From NCBI GenBank assembly GCA_030843315.1, contig JAUUPT010000058.1, forward strand, positions 1-23,938: a stretch of DNA of 23,938 bases. The letters are read 5' to 3'. A program made the translations under genes and the position numbers. This stretch comes from Bacteroidaceae bacterium (GTDB taxonomy: Bacteria > Bacteroidota > Bacteroidia > Bacteroidales > Bacteroidaceae). Positions 17,360 through 23,938 of the stretch are shown in pieces. The first letter of the stretch is position 1. Each line of letters begins with the position of its first letter. The notes beneath the pieces were generated by a model. The model saw nothing but the letters and a program-made list of their open reading frames with translations. It searched no databases and was not told the DNA's origin.

Positions 17360-18880
17360 ATGAATAAGAAATATCTATCAACCCTGCTTATTTCTTCGCT
17401 GATGTTCGGCGCATGCACCGACCTGGGCGAGACATTATATGATAAGGTATCCATGGACGACTATGGAAAGACTCCTGCCGAGATACAGACCATTGTTTCG
17501 GGAGCCTACGCCACCCTGCGCGGTTACGGCGCCGATAGTCCCGAAGGAAACGGCGTGAACTGCTACCCCACATGCGAATACGTGTTCTTCCTCGAAGAGT
17601 GCTCCTCGGACGAGGCGTGCATACCGACCCGCGGCACCGACTGGTACGACGGCGGACGCTACCAGCAAGTACAGTTCCACACCTGGGCGCCGGACAACCA
17701 GATGGTGCTGAGCGCCTGGCGCTATGCCTTCACCGGCGTGTCCAAAATCAATGCCATCATCTACCAGGTAGAAGCCTCCGAACTCTCGGACGAAGCCAAA
17801 GCCAGCGTGACGGCAGAGCTGCGCGGACTGCGTGCCTACTACTACTGGCAATTGGTGGACAAGTTCGGCAATGTGCCCATCACCACGGACTTCACCGAAA
17901 CCGACCTGCCTACCACCTCCAGCCGCGCAGAAGTGTTCAACTTCGTAGAGCAAGAACTGAAAGAGATTCTGCCGTTGCTACCCACGGGCGTACAATACGG
18001 ACGTTTCACGCAGAACGTAGGCTATACGTTGCTCGCCCGCCTCTACCTCAACGCCGAAGTCTACACCGGCGCTCCGCGTTGGCAGGACTGCCTCGACGCT
18101 TGCGAGAAGGTGACAGGCTACAGCCTTACGGCTTACTTCGACAACTTCGCCATTCAGAACGAAGGCTCGCCCGAAATCATCTTTGCCATCCCCTACGACC
18201 ACAAACAAGGTACCGTAGGCAACTACCTGGCATCCATGACCTACCACTACAACCAGAAGGTAGCCTTCGACCCGAACGGCGTTTACCAATGGTGCGGTAA
18301 CGGTATCTGTGCCCAGCCGGGCGTCTACTCTTCGTTCGAGCCGACCGATGTACGCCGTCAGTCGCTTCTTGTAGGCCAGCAGAAGAGCGCCAAAGACGGC
18401 AGTGACGTGCTGATGGACAACGGCGAACCGCTGAACTACACCGAAGAGATAGGCGACTACACCAATGCCTTGCAGAACGAAGGTGCCCGCCTCGACAAAT
18501 ACGCCTGGGCGCCCAACGATGCCTGGGAACGCGACAACGACTGGGTACTGATGCGCTACGCCGAAATCCTGATGATGCAGGCCGAGTGCACGTTCCGCCT
18601 GGGCTATCCCGATGCCGCCCTGCCCTTCATCAACCAGGTACGTACCCGCTCCGGCGTGGCTGCGCTGACCTCGCTCACCGAAGAGGCGCTGGACAAGGAA
18701 TGGTTGCGCGAGTTTGTATTTGAAGGCATGCGCCGCACGGTTAACATCCGCTTCGGCACCTTCTTCAAGGAATGGTGGCAGAAGGGCGCCGATGCGGCAG
18801 ACAAGCATACCGGCCTCTTCCCTATTCCGAAGGAAGAACGCGATAAGAATCCGGGGCTGGCACAGAATCCGGGATACTAA
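17360..18880 (+). CDS. SusD/RagB-like surface glycan-binding lipoprotein
   Basis: A 506-residue lipoprotein (lipobox FGAC, Cys 19). The N-terminal TPR-like helices include IVSGAYATLRGYG and the SusD signature AELRGLRAYYYWQLVDKFGNVPI near residues 150-175. The C-terminal part has MRYAEILMMQAECTFRLG, INQVRTRSG and the DKEWLREFVFEGMRR signature, ending in NPGLAQNPGY. It caps the SusC barrel and binds the glycan. Its stop is 26 bp before tandem array 2, which separates it from the enzyme genes. Confidence 0.96.
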   Translation: MNKKYLSTLLISSLMFGACTDLGETLYDKVSMDDYGKTPAEIQTIVSGAYATLRGYGADSPEGNGVNCYPTCEYVFFLEECSSDEACIPTRGTDWYDGGRYQQVQFHTWAPDNQMVLSAWRYAFTGVSKINAIIYQVEASELSDEAKASVTAELRGLRAYYYWQLVDKFGNVPITTDFTETDLPTTSSRAEVFNFVEQELKEILPLLPTGVQYGRFTQNVGYTLLARLYLNAEVYTGAPRWQDCLDACEKVTGYSLTAYFDNFAIQNEGSPEIIFAIPYDHKQGTVGNYLASMTYHYNQKVAFDPNGVYQWCGNGICAQPGVYSSFEPTDVRRQSLLVGQQKSAKDGSDVLMDNGEPLNYTEEIGDYTNALQNEGARLDKYAWAPNDAWERDNDWVLMRYAEILMMQAECTFRLGYPDAALPFINQVRTRSGVAALTSLTEEALDKEWLREFVFEGMRRTVNIRFGTFFKEWWQKGADAADKHTGLFPIPKEERDKNPGLAQNPGY

Positions 18881-18906
18881 TAAGAAGTTCCGGTGCCGGC
18901 GCCTGA

Positions 18907-19060
18907 TGTTCTGAGGACATCCTATAGAGTTCCAATTGTTCCCACGGTTTGGAACTGGGAGTTTCAAGTAATGAAACTGACAGTTTCCTATAATGAAACT
19001 GAGAGTTTCCTACGTTGAAACTGAAGGTTCCCCGTGTTGAAACTGAGAACATCCTGCGTC
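18907..19060 (+). repeat. Seven 22-bp tandem units (array 2) between susD and the enzyme genes
   Basis: Units start at 18907, 18929, 18951, 18973, 18995, 19017 and 19039, all in strict 22-bp register. The central ones are dyads: GAAACTgacAGTTTC at 18973 and GAAACTgagAGTTTC at 18995, with a slightly worn copy at 18951. The outer units are degenerate; the first and last resemble each other (CTGAGGACATCCT and CTGAGAACATCCT). CGGTGCC (18891-18897) and GGCACCG (19061-19067) form a 7-bp inverted repeat around the array. No promoter box is seen between the array and the next gene, so it is probably transcribed with the operon and could fold into serial hairpins. No spacers are present, so it is not CRISPR. 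The 222-bp gap has no gene. Confidence 0.9.
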
Positions 19061-19102
19061 GGCACCGATTCAAACAAATAAGTAGCTTAATACATCCTCA
19101 TA

Positions 19103-20356
19103 ATGAAATCATCCATATACAGCTTTCTACTGGTGACCTTCCTACTGGCAGGCACCGCCTGCGGCAGTGGGAACGACAGTCCCGATGGCGGTGGCACCGG
19201 CGGTGGCGGCAAAGAACTGCCCGGCGCCCTCGACCCCGCCCCGGTTGTCAAGACCAACCCCATGAAACTCTACGCCCACTACATGCCCTGGTTCGAGACC
19301 CCCGAAACCTCTGCCGACAAGAAGTGGGGGCAGCACTGGACCATGGCCACCTGCAACCCCGACCAGAAAGATGCCAACGGCCGGCGGCAGATAGCCTCGC
19401 ACTACTACCCCCTCATCGGCCCCTACGCCTCGAGCGACGCCACAGTGCTGAACTATCATCTGCTGCTGATGAAGTACTCCGGCCTGGACGGCGTGATGAT
19501 AGACTGGTACGGCACGCAGGACAAGTACGACTACGCCGCCAACCGCCGCAACACCGAAGAAGTGGTGAAAGCCGCCGACCGCGTCGGCCTGCAATTCGCC
19601 ATCGTCTACGAAGACCAGACGCTCTCCGAATTGCCGACTGGCAGCACCCGCGTAGTGCAAGCCACCCGCGATATGCAGTACCTGCAAAGCAACTTCTTCG
19701 GCAAGGCGGGCTACGTCAAAGCCGACGGCAAGCCCCTGCTCCTCGTATTCGGCCCGCAAGCCATCACTGCGCCCAGCGACTGGACGAAAGTTTTCGGCAA
19801 CCTGTCCGTCAAGCCCACCTTCGTGGTGCTGAACAACCACCTGCACCTTGCCAATAACGCCAGCGACAAGAACGCTGCCGGCGAGTACCTGTGGGTGAAT
19901 CCCGACCCCGCCACCTATTATGCCAAGTCCGCCGACATGGACCTCTGCATAGGCGGCGCCATGCCCGGCTTCTACGACTACTACAAGCAGGGCGGATGGG
20001 GCACCGGCTACACCACCTACGATGCCGAGGGCGGCGCCCTCTTCGACCGCCAACTCGCCGCCGCCAAGAACGCCGGACTGGAATATCTGCAAATCAGCAC
20101 CTGGAACGACTTCGGCGAAGGCACCACCATAGAGCCTGCCGAAGAATACGGCTACAGCTACCTCACCAAGCTGCAACAGTTCTCCGGGACTTCCTACAAC
20201 GAGCAAGCGCTGAAACAAATCCACCGCTGGTACACGCTGAAGCAGCAATATGCCGGCGACAAAGGCGACGCGGCGAAGTATCTGTCGCAAGCCTTTTACT
20301 ATTTCATCGCCCTGCAACCCGACAAGGCCGAAGAACTGATGAACGAATTAAAATAA
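19103..20356 (+). CDS. GH71/99-like glycoside hydrolase lipoprotein
   Basis: A 417-residue protein with a probable lipoprotein signal (Cys 20 in AGTAC), followed by a Gly/Asp/Ser-rich linker to about residue 50 that could carry it to the cell surface. The catalytic barrel opens with KLYAHYMPWF and continues with DGVMIDWYG (D134), FAIVYED (E170, D171) and ISTWNDFGEGTTIEP. In GH99 endo-alpha-mannosidases the matching motif is NEWHEG, with two catalytic Glu three residues apart; here the positions are D336 and E339, closer to GH71-type WNDYGE. So the protein is in the GH71/99-like group, and the bond cut is not certain: alpha-1,3-glucan or alpha-mannoside are the known family options. It shares an operon with a GH97 enzyme 19 bp downstream, which favours an alpha-glucan. 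Confidence 0.82.
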   Translation: MKSSIYSFLLVTFLLAGTACGSGNDSPDGGGTGGGGKELPGALDPAPVVKTNPMKLYAHYMPWFETPETSADKKWGQHWTMATCNPDQKDANGRRQIASHYYPLIGPYASSDATVLNYHLLLMKYSGLDGVMIDWYGTQDKYDYAANRRNTEEVVKAADRVGLQFAIVYEDQTLSELPTGSTRVVQATRDMQYLQSNFFGKAGYVKADGKPLLLVFGPQAITAPSDWTKVFGNLSVKPTFVVLNNHLHLANNASDKNAAGEYLWVNPDPATYYAKSADMDLCIGGAMPGFYDYYKQGGWGTGYTTYDAEGGALFDRQLAAAKNAGLEYLQISTWNDFGEGTTIEPAEEYGYSYLTKLQQFSGTSYNEQALKQIHRWYTLKQQYAGDKGDAAKYLSQAFYYFIALQPDKAEELMNELK

Positions 20357-20375
20357 CTCATAACCCCAAATAGAT

Positions 20376-22424
20376 ATGAATATAGAAAAATTGAAACGGT
20401 TGACCGGCAGTTGCCTCTGTGCCCTGCTACTCGCGGCCTGCACCGGTGGGCCGGCAGAAACCTTGCAGTCGCCCGACGGGCAGCTCAGCCTGACAGCCGG
20501 AGTGAAGGACGGCCGCCCCTACTACACGTTGGCGCAAGGCACAGAAACCCTCATCAACCCCTCTGCGCTCGGCTTCATCCTCGAAGGCGGACCGCTGGAC
20601 AGTAACTTCCGCCTGAAAGGAACCCACCGCAGTACTTTCGACGAAACCTGGGCGCAATCCTGGGGAGAGGATATAGAAGTACGAAACCACTACAACGAAC
20701 TGACCCTCGACCTGGAAGAACGGGACGGACTGAAGCGCCAACTCAGCATTGTCTTCCGCCTCTTTGACGACGGGCTGGGATTCCGCTACATCTTCCCCGA
20801 ACAGGAGAATCTGAAACAGTTCGTCATCATGGACGAGGTTACCGAGTACGCCTTCCCCTGGGATGCCAAAACGTGGTCCATCCCCACCAACGGCACCAAG
20901 TATTACGAAGCGCTCTACACCGCCTCGCCGCTCAGCCGGAAGGATACCATCTCCACCCCCGCCACCCTCGAAGTGCGCGACGGCCTCTACCTGACGCTGC
21001 ACGAAGCCAACCTGACGGACTATGCCAGTCTGAACCTGGCACCGGAAAAGGTTGGCGAGGGGGAGCACCTTGTCAACTCGTCAACTGAAGAAGGCGTAAC
21101 GCTCCGCGCCGCCCTCACCCCCTGGAGCACAGGCGAGAAAGTATTTGCCCACGCCCCCTTCGCCACGCCCTGGCGCACGGTCATCGTCGGCCATAAGCCC
21201 GGCGACCTCATCCTCTCGCGGCTGATGCTGAACCTGAACGAGCCCTGCAAACTGGAAGACACTTCCTGGATAGAACCGGGACGATACGTCGGCATCTGGT
21301 GGGGAATGCACATGGAAGCCTATACCTGGGCACAAGGCCCCAAGCACGGAGCCAACACCGCCAACACCATGCGCTACATCGACTTTGCCGCCAAGCATGG
21401 CTTCAACGGCGTGCTCGTCGAGGGCTGGAACTACGGTTGGGACGGCGACTGGACGGAGAACGGCGATGCCTTCAGCTTCACCAAGCCCTATCCCGACTAC
21501 GACCTGAAGCGGCTTGCCGACTATGCCCGCCAGAAGGGGGTACGCCTCATCGGTCACAACGAAACCGGGGGAGCAGCCACCAACTACGAGCAACAGTTGG
21601 ATAGCGCCTACGCCCTCTACCGCTCCCTCGGCATCCATGCCGTAAAGACGGGATACGTCAACCCGATGCTCGACCACAAGGAGTTGCAACACAGCCAGTA
21701 CGGCGTGCGCCACTATCGCAAAGTTATCGAAACCGCCGCCCGCTACGGCATTATGATAGACAACCACGAACCCGCCATGCCCACCGGCTTGCAGCGCACC
21801 TACCCCAACCTGATGACTCAGGAAGGCGTGCGCGGACAGGAGTACAATGCCTGGAGTCCCGACGGCGGCAATCCGCCCGAACACACCTGCATTCTCCCCT
21901 TCACCCGCGGACTGGCAGGCCCGATGGACTTTACGCCCGGCATCTTCAACTTCCGGAACCCGGTTTACCCCGCCACGCATCCGCAGACTACCATTGCCAA
22001 GCAGTTGGCGCTGTACGTCGTACTGTTCAGCCCCTTGCAGATGGCGGCGGATATGATAGAGAATTACGAGAACCAACCCGCCTTCTCGTTCATCACCTCT
22101 TGCCCCACAACCTGGGCCAAGACCGTGATACCCGATGCCAAGATAGGCGACTACGTCACCATCGCCCGCAAAGACCGCAGCAGCGACAACTGGTTCGTAG
22201 GCAGCATCACCAATGCCGAAGCCCGCAACCTGACGCTAAAACTCGACTTCCTGGACCCGGACGCCAGCTACAAGGCTACCATCTATGAAGACGGAGAAGG
22301 TGCAGACTACAAAAGCAATCCATATCCCGTGAAGATAAGCGAAAAAGAAGTAACGGCAGACAGCATACTGACGCTGCAATTGGCATCCGGCGGCGGCACT
22401 GCCATCCGTATCGAAAAGATGTAG
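20376..22424 (+). CDS. GH97 alpha-glucosidase-type glycoside hydrolase (predicted inverting)
   Basis: A 682-residue enzyme with a signal peptide that may be a lipoprotein type (LAAC, Cys 22). An N-terminal beta-supersandwich (about 28-290) precedes a TIM barrel (about 300-575) and a C-terminal beta domain (about 590-682), the GH97 layout. The glutamates E348 (VLVEGW), E396 (GHNETGG), E465 (NHEP), E483 (MTQEG) and E489 (GQEYN) have the same spacing as E391, E439, E508, E526 and E532 of SusB as I recall them, a constant offset of 43. These are the acid, base and calcium ligands of the inverting branch. The retaining branch has a nucleophile Asp in a KVDF-like strand; here that strand is VKTGYV. 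It likely releases glucose from alpha-linked oligosaccharides in the periplasm. Last gene of the PUL. Confidence 0.93.
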   Translation: MNIEKLKRLTGSCLCALLLAACTGGPAETLQSPDGQLSLTAGVKDGRPYYTLAQGTETLINPSALGFILEGGPLDSNFRLKGTHRSTFDETWAQSWGEDIEVRNHYNELTLDLEERDGLKRQLSIVFRLFDDGLGFRYIFPEQENLKQFVIMDEVTEYAFPWDAKTWSIPTNGTKYYEALYTASPLSRKDTISTPATLEVRDGLYLTLHEANLTDYASLNLAPEKVGEGEHLVNSSTEEGVTLRAALTPWSTGEKVFAHAPFATPWRTVIVGHKPGDLILSRLMLNLNEPCKLEDTSWIEPGRYVGIWWGMHMEAYTWAQGPKHGANTANTMRYIDFAAKHGFNGVLVEGWNYGWDGDWTENGDAFSFTKPYPDYDLKRLADYARQKGVRLIGHNETGGAATNYEQQLDSAYALYRSLGIHAVKTGYVNPMLDHKELQHSQYGVRHYRKVIETAARYGIMIDNHEPAMPTGLQRTYPNLMTQEGVRGQEYNAWSPDGGNPPEHTCILPFTRGLAGPMDFTPGIFNFRNPVYPATHPQTTIAKQLALYVVLFSPLQMAADMIENYENQPAFSFITSCPTTWAKTVIPDAKIGDYVTIARKDRSSDNWFVGSITNAEARNLTLKLDFLDPDASYKATIYEDGEGADYKSNPYPVKISEKEVTADSILTLQLASGGGTAIRIEKM

Positions 22425-22481
22425 AAGGAGAGAAAGGTTGCAGGATAACTGAGAGGGTCAAAACAGACCTTATAGTTTCTT

Positions 22482-22554
22482 TTAGGCACGGAATTCACAG
22501 AATTCACGGTTTCAATTAAATAAATTCCGTGAAATCTGTGTAATCCGTGCCTAA
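22482..22554. repeat. Long imperfect inverted repeat (28-bp arms) between convergent genes
   Basis: Arms 22482-22509 and 22527-22554 match at 25 of 28 positions around a 17-nt AT-rich loop. The arms are built from CACGGA/CACAGA/CACGG units about 10 bases apart. I recall such CCGTG/ATCTGTG palindromes as dispersed elements in many Bacteroides and other genomes. It lies at the end of the PUL and could end or stabilise transcripts from both sides, although no T tract follows. Confidence 0.9.
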
Positions 22555-22576
22555 ATCTATAATATATAGTAAGCCA

Positions 22577-22987
22577 TTATTCGTTTTGACACCCCCCACT
22601 GCAAGTGCCCGTATGTACACAGATTATTTTGCCGCACTCAGGGCAGCGCCACTGTTCCGCCTCTTGCCGTAAGAATTCTGCCATTCCTACTTTCTTGATA
22701 AGTTCCAAATTGCCAACAGGCGATTCTTTTAGGGGCCATTGATGTTGATACTTGTCTTCTAACGCCAAAAGGTATTCGCACGGATATCGGCTGCACTGAC
22801 TGCAATAACCGTCGGATAGCTTTTCACGTTCCGGGCAGAACTTTATCTTGCATAGTTTTGCACAATGTTCCGACTTTCCTCCACCTTCTCCCCAACAACC
22901 GGGGCAAGGTTCTTCTTTGCGCAACGCTGCCACGCAAAGGCTACAATCGAGCCCGCAAGGGGCTATCATTTTAGATTCTTCATCCAT
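22577..22987 (-). CDS. DUF3795 Cys-rich protein
   Basis: A 136-residue cytoplasmic protein rich in cysteine. The opening MIAPCGLDCSLC is the DUF3795 signature, followed by CPGCWG, a middle set (HCAKLCKIKFC), CSQCSRYPC and, near the C-terminus, CPECGKIICVHTGTC. The pattern suggests zinc or Fe-S binding; no function is established for the family that I know of. The C-terminal CPXC pair with CX4-5C resembles a zinc ribbon. It has its own promoter box and is convergent with the GH97 gene. Confidence 0.85.
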   Translation of the reverse strand: MDEESKMIAPCGLDCSLCVAALRKEEPCPGCWGEGGGKSEHCAKLCKIKFCPEREKLSDGYCSQCSRYPCEYLLALEDKYQHQWPLKESPVGNLELIKKVGMAEFLRQEAEQWRCPECGKIICVHTGTCSGGCQNE

Positions 22988-23011
22988 TGCCGTCTGTATT
23001 CATATTCGGTG

Positions 23012-23019
23012 CAAACTTA
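23012..23019 (-). promoter_or_regulatory. -7 promoter box for the DUF3795 gene
   Basis: Reads TAAGTTTG on the minus strand, a match to TAnnTTTG, 24 bp before the start codon at 22987. No -33 element is seen. Confidence 0.5.
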
Positions 23020-23087
23020 CGTAAAATATCCGGAGTCCGGCTTTCCCTTCGCCCATTTTTCGGCAACAGGAAAAAGCATGACGGCAT

Positions 23088-23459
23088 TCACCCCTGCAAC
23101 GCTTCCCTCTCCTTTTTAGGAAGAGACTGAAATACGATGTCATACGAGTTCTTCACAAGTTCCTTGATTTTATGGTCCGGCACATCCTGATTGAAATAAA
23201 CGCTAATCCAAAGCCGCTTGTTCATGTGCCAGCCCGGAGTGATTCCCGAATACCGGACCTGCAATTCTCCTGATTCATCGGGATTGCATTTGATGCAGCA
23301 GAAATCAAACACTTCGATGTTTACATAGCAAAACCACTTGCTTCCTATATAGAAGCAAAGCACGTCCCGGCTATACTTGTCCCGAACGTTCGGGAACGGT
23401 ATTTTTTCGTAAACGCCCTTCAACGAAAGGCAGTATTCCCTGAATTCTTCAACGTTCAT
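23088..23459 (-). CDS. MmcQ/YjbR family protein
   Basis: A 123-residue protein of the MmcQ/YjbR fold (cyclophilin-like/CyaY-like). Signatures are the opening VEEFREYCLSLKGVYEKIPF, the strand pair VLCFYIGSKWFCYVNI, the CIKCNPDE motif, the GITPGWHMNKRLWISVYF stretch and a C-terminal helix (KELVKNSYDIVFQSLPKKE). Length and order are normal. Some members are annotated as DNA-binding, but the role is unproven. The gap to the DUF3795 gene is 100 bp with a promoter, so they are probably not one operon. Confidence 0.9.
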   Translation of the reverse strand: MNVEEFREYCLSLKGVYEKIPFPNVRDKYSRDVLCFYIGSKWFCYVNIEVFDFCCIKCNPDESGELQVRYSGITPGWHMNKRLWISVYFNQDVPDHKIKELVKNSYDIVFQSLPKKEREALQG

Positions 23460-23506
23460 TTCAATCCGTTTCTCTATACGTTTGCATATTCGGAACTAAA
23501 GATCCG

Positions 23507-23514
23507 CAAAATTA
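23507..23514 (-). promoter_or_regulatory. -7 promoter box for the YjbR-family gene, overlapping the upstream stop codon
   Basis: Reads TAATTTTG on the minus strand, matching TAnnTTTG, 48 bp before the start at 23459. Its first bases are the stop codon of the thioredoxin-fold gene (23512-23514). Confidence 0.45.
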
Positions 23515-23938
23515 CTTAATAAAAGGATTGAATAAATCCGTTCTAAGTCCCGTGCATTTCACTTTCACTATATGCTGTTTATCCGTGAGAAAGCAAGTCG
23601 GAGTAGCTTGTGTTCCGTACTTTATTCTTATAGGGCTTGCCTCTTGCTTGAAATCGGAAATGAAAGGATAGTCGGAAGGATATTCTTGCTTTATCTTTTG
23701 CAGATTTTCCAATGAAGAGCAAGGCCAATATACTATTACCAAAAGATCGTCGCGGGATGTCCGGTCGTATAATTCTTTCAATTCTTGACGTCCGTCTTCT
23801 CCCATGCATCCTAATCCACCGTAAAGAATGAGCAATTGCTTGCCGTCGGTTGCAGCCCAATCAAACTCTTTGCCATCACTCCCGATGCAAGAGAACGTTT
23901 GGATAGCGTCTCCTTCCGTTATTTGCTTGGTCAGAATA
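23512..23938 (-). CDS. Thioredoxin-fold (TlpA/redoxin-like) protein, 5' end outside window
   Basis: The frame stays open to the window edge, so the TTG at 23835 is not the start; upstream residues (EGDAIQTFSCIGSDGKEFDW, then AATDGKQLLILYGG) are typical of the first strands of a TlpA/AhpC-type redoxin. About 142 residues are visible. The helix-strand order that follows (ELKELYDRTSRDDLLVIVY, then the cis-Pro loop ATPTCFLTD) fits the fold. At the usual CXXC site the sequence is GGLGCMGED, with a single Cys, so it is either a peroxidase-like or non-canonical member rather than a disulfide reductase. It is upstream of the YjbR gene on the same strand with a 52-bp gap. Confidence 0.75.
   Translation of the reverse strand, partial: ILTKQITEGDAIQTFSCIGSDGKEFDWAATDGKQLLILYGGLGCMGEDGRQELKELYDRTSRDDLLVIVYWPCSSLENLQKIKQEYPSDYPFISDFKQEASPIRIKYGTQATPTCFLTDKQHIVKVKCTGLRTDLFNPFIK

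Noticed and set aside
15709..17454. A 581-residue open frame on the minus strand opposite susC
   Set aside because: It mirrors a real, fully recognised SusC frame. GC-rich, strongly biased codons keep the opposite frame open, and its translation matches no family and lacks any promoter. The same applies to the long frames opposite frdA (4446-5453), the GH71/99-like gene (19142-20317), GH97 (21081-22076) and susD (17978-18967).
19015..19857. A 280-residue Arg-rich plus-strand frame starting in array 2
   Set aside because: It is out of frame with the GH71/99-like gene it overlaps, is low in complexity and very rich in Arg and Pro, and begins in a tandem repeat; it is a shadow frame.

Overview
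The window looks like a Bacteroides chromosome or a close Bacteroidales relative. The signs are a SusC/SusD pair, many short signal-peptide and lipoprotein N-termini, a three-gene succinate dehydrogenase/fumarate reductase operon of the Bacteroides type, and repeated TAnnTTTG promoter boxes (the Bacteroidales -7 element) at sensible distances before genes. No tRNA, rRNA, insertion sequence, integrase or CRISPR array is visible.

Layout. 1-812: 3' end of a GH3 beta-glucosidase-type gene, with a terminator it shares with a convergent PAP2 phosphatase (885-1490, minus). 1593-7286: a respiratory block in which frdC-frdA-frdB (2854-6329) is flanked by two paralogous AraC-type regulators, one upstream on plus and one downstream on minus. 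Both share an N-terminal Cys motif (CX6CX2CP). Between the first regulator and frd lie five 22-bp tandem repeats and a perfect inverted repeat overlapping the frd promoter. 7423-9401 (minus): an AT-rich two-gene operon for a DUF5119-type lipoprotein and a fimbrillin-like lipoprotein. 9474-9998: a gene-free gap holding a well-formed promoter and a hairpin terminator about 70 bp apart, a candidate small RNA.

9999-22424 (plus): a polysaccharide utilisation locus. A GDPD-like lipoprotein and a membrane-anchored TPR/HTH regulator (DUF6377-like) come first. After a new promoter follow a DUF5004-like lipoprotein, a secreted protein of three repeated beta modules, SusC, SusD, a GH71/99-like lipoprotein and a GH97 enzyme. 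The GH97 glutamates are spaced exactly as I recall them in the inverting alpha-glucosidase SusB, so the likely substrate is an alpha-linked glycan. SusC/SusD would bind and import it, the surface lipoprotein enzyme would cut it, and GH97 would trim oligosaccharides. A second 22-bp tandem array, unrelated in sequence to the first but with the same period and internal dyads, sits inside the operon between susD and the GH71/99-like gene.

22425-23938: a long imperfect inverted repeat, then three minus-strand genes: a Cys-rich DUF3795 protein, a YjbR/MmcQ protein and a thioredoxin-fold protein that runs off the window.

The points most worth a second look are the two 22-bp arrays, the candidate small RNA, the two Cys-motif regulators around frd, and the dyad at the frd promoter. 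All family names come from reading the proteins by eye; no database search was run.
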